Shown: piece by piece, positions 1-5,152 of the stretch
Layout of the letters: each line of letters begins with the position of its first letter
Position numbering within the stretch: position 1 is the stretch's first letter
Assembly: GCA_021299075.1 (NCBI GenBank)
Contig: JAJTFU010000145.1
Span: 1 to 5,152, forward strand
Reading direction: 5' to 3'
From: Novosphingobium sp.
Lineage (GTDB): Bacteria > Pseudomonadota > Alphaproteobacteria > Sphingomonadales > Sphingomonadaceae
Length of the DNA: 5,152 nt
Made by a program: the position numbers and the translations under genes
The notes under the pieces: generated by a model
The model's input: the letters and a program-made list of their open reading frames with translations, nothing else
The model's database searches: none
What the model was told of the DNA's origin: nothing

Positions 1-98
1 GGATGGCCGGCGATCGGGTGGAGCACCTTGTGCAGGTCGCTCTTCATGCGGGTACCCTTGCCCGCGGCAAGGACGATGACGGCTAGTTCGTGGCTCAT
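1..98 (-). CDS. glmU: GlmU, bifunctional UDP-GlcNAc pyrophosphorylase / glucosamine-1-phosphate acetyltransferase (5' end only)
   Basis: Only the first 32 codons are in the window; the gene runs off the left edge. The protein begins MSHELAVIVLAAGKGTRMKS and continues to a DLHKVLHPIAGH segment. Residues 10-18 (LAAGKGTRM) are the nucleotide-binding signature of sugar-nucleotide pyrophosphorylases. Arg17 and Lys24 sit where E. coli GlmU has the catalytic Arg18 and Lys25, and the DLHKVLHPIAGHP pattern is typical of GlmU. Full-length GlmU is cytosolic. Its C-terminal domain acetylates glucosamine-1-phosphate and its N-terminal domain transfers UMP to give UDP-N-acetylglucosamine for peptidoglycan and lipopolysaccharide; only the N-terminal domain's beginning is visible here. 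The ATG at 98-96 is the only good start, because the upstream ATG at 109-107 runs into a stop after four codons. The gene is divergent from the HAD phosphatase gene, with a gap of about 60 bp. Confidence 0.93.
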   Translation of the reverse strand, partial: MSHELAVIVLAAGKGTRMKSDLHKVLHPIAGH

Positions 99-157
99 GC
101 CGCAGCCATGCCACCAAATGCTTGCCGATTCCAGAACGCTGCGCCACGGGGCTGGCG

Positions 158-820
158 ATGACTGCAATCCGCTTTGCGACCGTCGGCTTCGATCTTGACG
201 GAACCCTGCTCGACACTTCGCGCGATCTGGGCGTGGCGCTCAACCATGCGCTCGCCAGCATCGACCGCCCGGCGGTGCCCGATGCCCAGGTGATGAACCT
301 GATCGGGGGCGGATCGGGGCTGATGCTGCGCCGCGCGCTGGCCCTGACCGGCGGCGAGGACGGCGTCGATTTCGACGCGCTACGGCAAGTGCTGCTGGCC
401 CACTATGAGGCCAATATCGCGGTCCATACTGCGCTCTATCCGGGTGGGGCCGCGATGCTCGACGCGCTCGACGAACGCGGCGTCAAGATCGCCATGGTCA
501 CCAACAAGCCGCAGCATCTGGCGGTGAAGCTGCTCGGCGAGTTGGACCTGCTCGACCGCTTCGCCTGCGTGATCGGCGGAGGCGGCGGCTATCCGCTCAA
601 ACCCGAGCCCGATGCGCTGAACGCGATGGTCGAACGTTCAGGCGGCGGCGCGGCGGCTTATGTTGGCGACACCACCTTTGATACTGGCGCAGCGCGCGCG
701 GCGGGCCTGCCCTGCGTGGCGGTCAGCTTCGGGTTCAACGACAAGCCCGTGCACGAACTGGGCGCCGAAGCGGTGATCGACCACTTCGACGCCCTGATCC
801 CGATGCTCGCGACGCTTTAG
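158..820 (+). CDS. gph: HAD-IA family hydrolase, phosphoglycolate phosphatase (Gph) type
   Basis: This 220-residue cytosolic phosphatase has all four haloacid dehalogenase motifs. Motif I is FDLDGTLLDT, with nucleophile Asp12 and acid/base Asp14. Motif II is Thr115 in VTNKP, motif III is Lys148 in LKPEP, and motif IV is GDTTFD, with Asp171 and Asp175 binding Mg2+. The helical cap between residues 20 and 100 and the total length fit the Gph subfamily, which hydrolyses 2-phosphoglycolate. The exact substrate cannot be read from sequence, and related HAD-IA enzymes act on other small phosphates. A glycine run at 140-144 precedes motif III, where E. coli-type Gph usually has a GGD(T/S) turn. I chose the ATG at 158 because GGGG lies 6 nt upstream and homology begins just after it; an in-frame TTG at 122 would add 12 residues unlike the family. 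The stop codon overlaps that of the convergent porin gene. Confidence 0.88.
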   Translation: MTAIRFATVGFDLDGTLLDTSRDLGVALNHALASIDRPAVPDAQVMNLIGGGSGLMLRRALALTGGEDGVDFDALRQVLLAHYEANIAVHTALYPGGAAMLDALDERGVKIAMVTNKPQHLAVKLLGELDLLDRFACVIGGGGGYPLKPEPDALNAMVERSGGGAAAYVGDTTFDTGAARAAGLPCVAVSFGFNDKPVHELGAEAVIDHFDALIPMLATL

Positions 821-2451
821 AAATCGAACTGCAGACGGCTCTGCAGCACGTTCACGCCGTAATTGCGCTGGTTGACCGGCAGGGTTGATGCCGCATCAAC
901 AATCGCCGCCTGCGGCCCGCCTTCCACCTCAACGCGGCCATAGTTCAGCATTAGGCGCAGGTAATCGTTGAGGTACCAATTGACCCCCACGATGTAGCTC
1001 GACTGCGTGCCGCCCCGGCCCAACCGGCTGTTCAGTGCGGCCAGGCTGGTGGTTCCGGTGGCGAAATTGTTGGTCGGGCCGTTGACCAGATCATCATCTG
1101 ACAGATCGAGGTACTCATACCGCCCGATGATCTGGATCGCCCCGGCCCCGCCCTTGCTGATCGGCTTCAGCACCTTGGTCCGCGACCAGGTGCCGTCGCC
1201 GCGCTTGTAGCCGCGGGTTTCGCCGGTCAGGAAATATCCGACTTCGCCATATGCGCCGAAGAAGCCCGGATTGGCTACCGGAACCACGGCCGAATTTCCG
1301 CCGGAAAAGGCATCGTTGCCGCTCGCCAGATCGCCGGCGCGATAGCCGCGTGTCTTCAGCCACTGCGCCTCGCTGGCAATATGCAAGGGTCCGAAGATTC
1401 CTGCCGCTTCGAGCCCCAGGATTGAATCGCCCTTGGCTGCGAAATTGCCGGTATCGACAAAGCGCACGTCGGTCAGCTGGCTGCCCGGCCGGGCGCGATA
1501 GCGTGCCAGTTGATTGGTCGAAGGCATGTTGGTGCCGGTCGAAGTGCCGCCGGAAATGTTCGAAGCGAAATCGCGGTACTGGTAGTTGACGCCCAGGTGC
1601 AGCTGGCCGCCCAGTGCCTTTGGCATCCAGGTCAGACGGCCAGCGCCAATCCAGCCATTGTTGTCGAGACTGCTGTCCATCGCGTGAGCAGCAAAGACGG
1701 CCACTTCGGCGCGCCAGTCATCGTTCTTGCCGCGATAGGCCAGCGCCGCACCAAGACGGCGCGAATTGAGGAAGGCATCATTGAAGGTTGCGCGCTCGAT
1801 CATCGAAATGTTGTTCGAGCTGGTGATCTGCTCAATGCCATTGAGAGTCTCGAAATTGCCGACCCGTACCACCAGCGGCGCGTTGCTGGGGGTATAGGAG
1901 ACGATGACGTCCGCCAGCGAGACATTGCTATTGGCAAAGTCCAGTTCGGCCTTGTAGCCGAGGCCGCCCGGCATGGTGCCTTCCGCCCCCAAACGAACCC
2001 GGCGGACGCGGACATTGCCGCCCAGGCTGGGGTTGGTCAGCGCACCGGGAGAGGAGATCGTCCCGGCATCGAGGTGCAGGCGCCCGCGCGGCTTGAAACT
2101 CCAGCCGTCCTTGGTCGAAAGCTCAGGAGCACCCTTCCAGTTGACGGCGAAGGCCGGCTCGGCGCTCTTCGCGGCCTTGGTGGCGCTGGCAGCATCGGAC
2201 TTGGCCGCTTCGGCCTGGGCGAGCGCCGCGGCGGCGCGGGCTTCGGCGCTTTCGGCGCGGGCCTTGGCGCTATCGAGCTGGCCTTCGAGGCTGTCGACCC
2301 GGGCGGCCAGCGCCTGCATCTGCGCGCGCATTGCGGCGAGTTCCTCGCGCATGGCGGCGTCTTCCTTGGCCCCGGCCAGCGCAGGGCTGGCCCAGCCCAG
2401 TGAAACGGCCACGGCTACTGCCGAAATCCCCAGTCCGGTCTTCATCCCCAT
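817..2451 (-). CDS. Outer-membrane porin, OprO/OprP (phosphate-selective porin) family
   Basis: This 544-residue protein has a Sec signal peptide at residues 1-26: Lys4, a hydrophobic core, then ALA followed by GAKED at the likely cleavage site. An alanine/glutamate-rich coiled coil follows at about 29-98, probably forming a trimer stalk in the periplasm. The beta-barrel starts near residue 117 (WSFKPRG). Family-like segments include RRVRLGAEG, GLGYKAELDFA, VRVGNFETLNGIEQ and SSNNISMIERATFNDAF, and the protein ends in Phe (LQFDF), the usual signal for barrel insertion by BAM. Pseudomonas OprP is about 440 residues; the excess here is the coiled coil and longer loops. OprP and OprO take up phosphate and polyphosphate, but many alphaproteobacterial members are uncharacterised, so the substrate is inferred. 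A Pho-box-like site upstream supports phosphate control. The start could be ATG 2451 (AGGA 6 nt upstream) or ATG 2445 (AAGGA 8 nt upstream). A TTG at 2469 would put six extra polar residues before the signal peptide and is unlikely. Confidence 0.88.
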   Translation of the reverse strand: MGMKTGLGISAVAVAVSLGWASPALAGAKEDAAMREELAAMRAQMQALAARVDSLEGQLDSAKARAESAEARAAAALAQAEAAKSDAASATKAAKSAEPAFAVNWKGAPELSTKDGWSFKPRGRLHLDAGTISSPGALTNPSLGGNVRVRRVRLGAEGTMPGGLGYKAELDFANSNVSLADVIVSYTPSNAPLVVRVGNFETLNGIEQITSSNNISMIERATFNDAFLNSRRLGAALAYRGKNDDWRAEVAVFAAHAMDSSLDNNGWIGAGRLTWMPKALGGQLHLGVNYQYRDFASNISGGTSTGTNMPSTNQLARYRARPGSQLTDVRFVDTGNFAAKGDSILGLEAAGIFGPLHIASEAQWLKTRGYRAGDLASGNDAFSGGNSAVVPVANPGFFGAYGEVGYFLTGETRGYKRGDGTWSRTKVLKPISKGGAGAIQIIGRYEYLDLSDDDLVNGPTNNFATGTTSLAALNSRLGRGGTQSSYIVGVNWYLNDYLRLMLNYGRVEVEGGPQAAIVDAASTLPVNQRNYGVNVLQSRLQFDF

Positions 2452-2488
2452 CGTCCTTCCTGAACTCAATTGTTGCGATTCGCAGACG

Positions 2489-2494
2489 GTCTTA
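2489..2494 (-). promoter_or_regulatory. Possible -10 element of the porin promoter
   Basis: On the minus strand TAAGAC begins exactly 10 nt after the end of the Pho-box repeat. This is the same spacing as in the E. coli phoA promoter, which is activated from a Pho box and lacks a good -35. The hexamer itself matches TATAAT at only three positions, so the spacing is the main support. Transcription would start near 2482 and leave a leader of about 30 nt. Confidence 0.35.
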
Positions 2495-2505
2495 GGACGT
2501 CTAAG
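2491..2505. repeat. Short inverted repeat CTTAG-N5-CTAAG
   Basis: Five-base perfect arms (2491-2495 and 2501-2505) flank GACGT. The repeat lies between the Pho-box repeat and the presumed -10 of the porin gene, so it is in the right place for a second regulator. Arms this short can occur by chance. Confidence 0.3.
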
Positions 2506-2522
2506 TGACAGTATTTTGACAA
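2505..2522 (-). promoter_or_regulatory. Putative Pho box (PhoB-binding direct repeat) of the porin promoter
   Basis: Read on the minus strand, towards the porin, the site is TTGTCAA, then AATA, then CTGTCAC. These are two 7-bp repeats separated by an AT-rich 4-bp spacer, giving the 11-bp period of a PhoB site. Compared with the classical pattern CTGTCAT-(A/T-rich 4 bp)-CTGTCA(C/T), the downstream repeat is perfect and the upstream repeat differs at two positions. PhoB normally binds such a site in place of a -35 box under phosphate starvation. The location upstream of an OprO/OprP-family porin fits this. The site is predicted by eye and was not tested against the genome-wide background. Confidence 0.6.
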
Positions 2523-2544
2523 TGCAGTGTCGGCTTCCGCTACG
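2516..2544 (+). promoter_or_regulatory. Possible weak promoter for the dehydrogenase gene
   Basis: TTGACA at 2516-2521 is a perfect -35 hexamer on the plus strand. It is followed after 17 bp by GCTACG (2539-2544), a poor -10. TTGACA is also the complement of one half of the Pho box, so it may simply be a by-product of that site. If it is real, the dehydrogenase leader would be about 100 nt long and PhoB binding would block this promoter. I see no better promoter between here and the gene. Confidence 0.25.
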
Positions 2545-2636
2545 GCAACGGCATCACCTTTCTAGGCTGTTGAAAGCGGAGGAAAGCCGTGCCAGTGCAG
2601 CCAGCGCTTCCCCAGCGGGATCCAACAGATTTTAGT

Positions 2637-2640
2637 GGAG
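2637..2640 (+). promoter_or_regulatory. Ribosome binding site fixing the dehydrogenase start
   Basis: GGAG is placed 8 nt before ATG 2649. No comparable site serves the upstream in-frame GTG at 2589. Confidence 0.7.
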
Positions 2641-2648
2641 CTAAGCCA

Positions 2649-3563
2649 ATGACCATTTCTTTCAAGGACCGTGTTGCGATCGTTACTGGTGCCGGCGGCG
2701 GCCTGGGCCGTTCCTATGCGCTCGAGCTGGCCAAGCGCGGCGCCAAGGTCGTCGTCAATGACCTGGGCGGCAGCCGCGATGGCACCGGCCATTCCGACGC
2801 CGCGCTGAAGGTGGTCGAAGAGATCAAGGCGATGGGCGGCGAGGCCATGTCGAATGGCGGCTCGGTCACCGAACTGGCGCAAATGGAAGAAATGGTCGCC
2901 AAGGCCAAGGAAGCCTGGGGCGGCGTGCATATCCTGATCAACAACGCCGGCATCCTGCGTGACAAGAGCTTCGCCAAGATGACCATGGAAGACTGGAAAC
3001 TGGTGATCGACGTTCACCTGAATGGCAGCGCCAACTGCACCAAGGCGGTGTGGGACCTGATGCGCGAACAGGCCTATGGTCGCATCCTGATGACCGCCAG
3101 CAGCACCGGCCTGTTCGGCAACTTCGGCCAGGCCAACTATGGCGCGGCTAAGCTGGGTCTGGCGGGCTTTACCAAGACCCTCGCCCTCGAAGGCGCAAAG
3201 TACAACGTTCGAATCAACACCCTTGCCCCCGTGGCCGGTACCCGCATGACCGAAGACCTAGGCATGCCCGAAGCGCTGTTCAACGCGCTGAAGCCGGAAA
3301 ACGTCGCGCCGATGGCCCTCTACCTCGTCAGCGAAGACGCTCCGACCAACATGATCTGCGGCGCCGGCGCCGGTGCCTATCATGCCGCCTATGTCACCCT
3401 GACCCCGGGCGTTGCCCTCCCCGCCGATGAACGCACGCCGGAAGGCATCGCCGCGCACTGGGATCAGATCATTGACCGCACCGGCGAAATCGTCCCCCAG
3501 TCGGGCGGCGAACAGAGCGCCGTGGTCATGGCCGCCCTCGCCAAGATCGGCGGCCTGGGCTGA
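2649..3563 (+). CDS. SDR family dehydrogenase resembling the (3R)-hydroxyacyl-CoA dehydrogenase domain of multifunctional enzyme 2
   Basis: This 304-residue classical short-chain dehydrogenase has the cofactor loop TGAGGGLG at residues 13-20. Asp38 at the end of strand beta-2 favours NAD(H) over NADP(H). NNAG lies at 98-101. The catalytic Ser151, Tyr164 and Lys168 lie in the segment TASSTGLFGNFGQANYGAAK. This segment, the VVVNDLGG stretch and the tail (TPEGIAAHWDQI, then LAKIGG) match from memory the dehydrogenase domain of peroxisomal multifunctional enzyme 2 along its whole length, including the numbering of the catalytic residues. That domain oxidises (3R)-hydroxyacyl-CoA to 3-ketoacyl-CoA; here it stands alone, without hydratase or sterol-carrier domains. 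The likely job is in fatty-acid or side-chain acyl-CoA degradation in the cytosol, but a steroid or other alcohol substrate is possible. I chose ATG 2649 because GGAG lies 8 nt upstream; a GTG at 2589 would add 20 residues ahead of the Rossmann fold. No other beta-oxidation gene is in the window. Confidence 0.88.
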   Translation: MTISFKDRVAIVTGAGGGLGRSYALELAKRGAKVVVNDLGGSRDGTGHSDAALKVVEEIKAMGGEAMSNGGSVTELAQMEEMVAKAKEAWGGVHILINNAGILRDKSFAKMTMEDWKLVIDVHLNGSANCTKAVWDLMREQAYGRILMTASSTGLFGNFGQANYGAAKLGLAGFTKTLALEGAKYNVRINTLAPVAGTRMTEDLGMPEALFNALKPENVAPMALYLVSEDAPTNMICGAGAGAYHAAYVTLTPGVALPADERTPEGIAAHWDQIIDRTGEIVPQSGGEQSAVVMAALAKIGGLG

Positions 3564-3574
3564 CCAGCGCTCCC

Positions 3575-3596
3575 ACTGTATTGACACAGTAATACA
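3575..3596. promoter_or_regulatory. Operator-like palindromes overlapping a TTGACA box
   Basis: TGTATT (3577-3582) and AATACA (3591-3596) form a perfect 6-bp inverted repeat with an 8-bp centre. An overlapping second inverted repeat is ACTGT (3575-3579) with ACAGT (3586-3590). TTGACA at 3581-3586, a perfect -35 hexamer, lies inside. AT-rich dyads of this size are typical of GntR, TetR or MarR-type repressor sites; the regulator is unknown and no regulator gene is in the window. A -10 candidate, CATCCT at 3604-3609, is 17 bp downstream but weak. The likely target is the membrane-protein gene that starts at 3636. Confidence 0.5.
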
Positions 3597-3600
3597 CATC

Positions 3601-3635
3601 GGGCATCCTCCGCCGACAACAGGTGGAGGATGCCC
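3601..3635 (+). promoter_or_regulatory. Strong hairpin sequestering the ribosome binding site of the membrane-protein gene
   Basis: The arms 3601-3614 and 3622-3635 can form a 14-bp stem with one G-U pair around a 7-nt loop (GACAACA). The outer 11 bp (GGGCATCCTCC with GGAGGATGCCC) are perfect. The 3' arm contains the Shine-Dalgarno GGAGG (3625-3629), and the 5' arm supplies the matching CCTCC (3607-3611). The ATG at 3636 follows directly. No T-run follows the stem, so it is a poor candidate for an ordinary intrinsic terminator and a better one for translational control. Confidence 0.65.
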
Positions 3636-4676
3636 ATGTATAGCGAATCCGAACTGCAATCCGCAGTCGCCGCCGGAGCGCTAAGCCGCGAAGCAGCGCA
3701 GGCGCTGCGCGATCATGCCAACGGGATGCGCAATGCGCCCGTGGCCGATGAAGAACATTTCCGGCTGATCACCGGGTTCAACGATATCTTCGTGACCATT
3801 GCGGCAGTGCTGCTGCTGGTGGCCTGTGCCGGGATCGGCGGAGCGATTGCGGCCGGCGCAGGCGGGCTGCTGGTGGCGGGGGCGTCCTGGGCCATGGCCG
3901 ATTTCTTTACCCGCAAGCGCCGCATGGCCCTGCCCTCGATCGTGCTGCTGCTGGCCTTTGTCGGCGGCGTGATCGCTGTGCCGGTCGAGATCATCGATGC
4001 AACCAATCCAAAGTTCAGTGACCAGGTTTCGGCGCTGATCGGCGCGGCAATCGCCCTACTGGCCGGCGCCGCCGCGCTGCTCCACTGGCGGCGCTTCATG
4101 GTGCCAATCACGGTGGCCGCAGGCACGGCCGCGCTGGCGGCCACGGTGGTGGCGCTGATCATGGCGGCGATCCAGCCGATCGTCGGCCGTGACGGAATGG
4201 AGAACGTGCTGCTGTGGCTGCTGTTCGGCTCCGGCCTGGTCGTCTTCGGCTTTGCCATGCGCTGGGACATGTCGGACCGGGGCCGCGAGACTCGCCGCAG
4301 CGACGTGGCCTTCTGGCTGCACCTGCTGGCCGCACCGATGATCGCCCACCCGCTGTTCCATGCCCTGGGAGTGACCGAGGGGCAGAACATCGGTGCCCTG
4401 GCTGCACTGGGCGTAGTCGTGATCTATGTGCTGCTCGGCCTGGTTGCCCTCGCGGTCGATCGCCGCGCGCTGCTGGTTTCGGCGCTGGCCTATGTGCTGA
4501 CCGCCATGACCCTGCTGTTCCGCGAGTTCGGCATGGTCGAACTGAACATGGCCGTGACCGGGCTGGTAATCGGCTCGGCGCTGCTGACGCTATCGGCCTT
4601 CTGGGGCCCGATCCGGCGAGCAGTGGTGGCGCCCCTGCCCGACCAGTGGCGCGGACGGCTGCCAGCTACTGCCTGA
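3636..4676 (+). CDS. Polytopic inner-membrane protein of unknown function
   Basis: I do not recognise a characterised family. The protein is 346 residues long. A soluble N-terminus of about 48 residues holds a short helical segment (ESELQSAVAAGALSREAAQ), vaguely like the start of DUF2157 proteins, then EEHFRLITGFNDIF leading into the membrane. About ten hydrophobic segments follow, roughly at 51-70, 71-89, 100-118, 131-149, 155-179, 189-208, 224-245, 252-274, 278-295 and 303-322. The basic loops RKRR (93-96) and WRR (151-153) suggest which loops face the cytoplasm. The tail LPDQWRGRLPA is short and polar. No transport or catalytic motif is evident. I preferred ATG 3636 because GGAGG lies 6 nt upstream; ATG 3630 touches GGAGG directly and adds only two residues. 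The gene follows the dehydrogenase gene by 72 bp on the same strand, with its own operator-like site and hairpin between, so it is probably controlled separately. Confidence 0.85.
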   Translation: MYSESELQSAVAAGALSREAAQALRDHANGMRNAPVADEEHFRLITGFNDIFVTIAAVLLLVACAGIGGAIAAGAGGLLVAGASWAMADFFTRKRRMALPSIVLLLAFVGGVIAVPVEIIDATNPKFSDQVSALIGAAIALLAGAAALLHWRRFMVPITVAAGTAALAATVVALIMAAIQPIVGRDGMENVLLWLLFGSGLVVFGFAMRWDMSDRGRETRRSDVAFWLHLLAAPMIAHPLFHALGVTEGQNIGALAALGVVVIYVLLGLVALAVDRRALLVSALAYVLTAMTLLFREFGMVELNMAVTGLVIGSALLTLSAFWGPIRRAVVAPLPDQWRGRLPATA

Positions 4677-4690
4677 ACAAGGCCTAAGAC

Positions 4691-4728
4691 AAAAATCGGG
4701 GCGGCGGGCTGGTCCTGCCGCCCCGTTT
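4691..4728. terminator. Bidirectional intrinsic terminator
   Basis: The arms 4697-4708 and 4714-4725 form a 12-bp GC-rich stem with one G-U pair and a 5-nt loop (CTGGT). On the plus strand only TTT follows. On the minus strand the stem is followed by ATTTTTG, a proper U-tract. It therefore suits best the minus-strand DUF2794 operon, which ends at 4746, and also lies 21 bp past the convergent membrane-protein gene. Confidence 0.85.
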
Positions 4729-4745
4729 GCATTGCTGGGTGTTGC

Positions 4746-5093
4746 CTAGTCCTCGACCACCTTGAGCAGGCGCCGCTCTAGCGGAAACAGCACGCCGGAC
4801 AATTCGTGCCCGCGCTTCAGCACCTGGCCGCCTTCGCCGTAGAGCGTCCACATCCCCTGCTTGGCGCGCAGTGCGGGGCGCGTCTCGATCCGCGCCTCGG
4901 GCCGTTCGGCGGCGCGCCGAAAGCCACTGAAGCTGGCGGCGTCGCGGTCAAAGTTCATCGCGTAGTCGCGCCACAATCCGGCTGCGACCATCCGGCCATA
5001 GAGATCGAGGATCCGCTGCAGTTCATCCCGCTCAAACCCGACCTGGGCCGTCCGTGCGGCCTGGAGCGGAAAGGGCGTGACAACTGCGCTCAA
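4746..5093 (-). CDS. DUF2794 family protein
   Basis: This is a small soluble protein of 115 residues that fits the alphaproteobacterial family DUF2794, whose function is unknown to me. The recognisable core is FERDELQRILDLYGRMVAAG with WRDYAMNF (residues 20-48). It continues with FSGFRRAAERPEARIETRP (55-73), the KQG motif (78-80) and the C-terminal QVLKRGHEL block (90-98). Length and order agree with a complete, intact member. It has no signal peptide, membrane segment or cysteine. The start is TTG at 5093, with GGTGG 6 nt upstream; no ATG or GTG lies before the conserved core, and starting later would remove the family's N-terminus. The TTG overlaps the TGA of the upstream gene as TTGA, so the two are probably co-transcribed and translationally coupled. 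A strong terminator lies just past the stop. Confidence 0.9.
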   Translation of the reverse strand: MSAVVTPFPLQAARTAQVGFERDELQRILDLYGRMVAAGLWRDYAMNFDRDAASFSGFRRAAERPEARIETRPALRAKQGMWTLYGEGGQVLKRGHELSGVLFPLERRLLKVVED

Positions 5094-5152
5094 GCAGCGC
5101 CACCGCGCTTGCGGCCAGTGCTCTGCTTGGCCGCCTTGGCATCACGCTCTTC
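5090..5152 (-). CDS. C-terminal end of an unidentified protein with a basic tail
   Basis: Twenty codons and a TGA stop are visible; the rest of the gene lies beyond the right edge. The tail reads EERDAKAAKQSTGRKRGGAA, lysine/arginine- and alanine-rich and probably disordered. Such tails are common on nucleic-acid-binding proteins, but this is too little to name a product. The reading frame is supported by the TTGA overlap with the DUF2794 start. The two genes look like one operon. Confidence 0.6.
   Translation of the reverse strand, partial: EERDAKAAKQSTGRKRGGAA

Noticed and set aside
122..157. N-terminal extension of the phosphatase from TTG 122
   Set aside because: The extra 12 residues do not fit the family; ATG 158 has GGGG at good spacing and sits next to the first strand of the fold.
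2200..2400. Repeat-like GCC/GCG-rich stretch
   Set aside because: It is explained by the alanine/glutamate-rich coiled coil of the porin and is not an independent DNA repeat.
1510..2403. Long plus-strand open frame (297 codons) inside the porin gene
   Set aside because: It is antisense to the porin, which has a signal peptide, coiled coil and family motifs. The product has no recognisable motif and its openness follows from high GC.
2589..2648. N-terminal extension of the dehydrogenase from GTG 2589
   Set aside because: The 20 extra residues precede the normal SDR start, and GGAG at 2637 serves ATG 2649.
2562..3017. Minus-strand open frame opposite the start of the dehydrogenase gene
   Set aside because: It runs antisense through the Rossmann-fold coding region and its product has no family-like features.
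3601..3638. The hairpin as an ordinary Rho-independent terminator of the dehydrogenase gene
   Set aside because: The stem is strong, but it is followed by ATGTATAGC rather than a T-run, and its 3' arm is the ribosome site of the next gene. Partial termination cannot be excluded.
3713..4390. Minus-strand open frame of 225 codons opposite the membrane-protein gene
   Set aside because: Serine/alanine-rich antisense shadow without motifs. The plus-strand frame encodes clear membrane segments and has a ribosome site.

Overview
The window looks like ordinary chromosomal DNA from a GC-rich alphaproteobacterium, most likely a sphingomonad (Sphingomonadales: Novosphingobium, Sphingobium, Erythrobacter or a relative). 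The reasons are the base composition, a DUF2794 protein (a family I know only from Alphaproteobacteria), a porin of the OprO/OprP family with an alanine-rich N-terminal coiled coil, and a glmU gene divergent from a HAD phosphatase gene. This placement is inference; no rRNA or marker gene is present. I see no transposase, integrase, tRNA, CRISPR array, phage gene or other sign of recent transfer.

Layout, left to right. The first 98 bases are the 5' end of glmU (cell-wall precursor synthesis), read leftwards. A HAD-IA phosphatase of the phosphoglycolate phosphatase (Gph) type is divergent from it. The phosphatase is convergent with a large outer-membrane porin gene on the minus strand, and their stop codons overlap by 4 bp. 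The porin gene diverges from a short-chain dehydrogenase/reductase gene across a gap of about 200 bp. That gap holds a good match to a PhoB-binding Pho box, oriented towards the porin, which fits the phosphate-selective porin family.

The dehydrogenase resembles, over its full length, the (3R)-hydroxyacyl-CoA dehydrogenase domain of peroxisomal multifunctional enzyme 2, so a role in acyl-CoA metabolism is likely. It is followed on the same strand by an integral membrane protein of unknown function with about ten membrane segments. The 72-bp gap between these two genes is unusually structured. It holds an operator-like palindrome overlapping a TTGACA box, then a 14-bp hairpin whose 3' arm contains the ribosome binding site of the membrane-protein gene. 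A strong bidirectional terminator separates this gene from a convergent minus-strand operon, made of the last codons of an unidentified basic-tailed protein and a DUF2794 gene. Those two are joined by a TTGA stop/start overlap.

The genes do not form one pathway; this is a patchwork of housekeeping and metabolic units. I found no convincing new multi-gene system. The most interesting signals are regulatory: the Pho box at the porin and the hairpin that hides a ribosome binding site.
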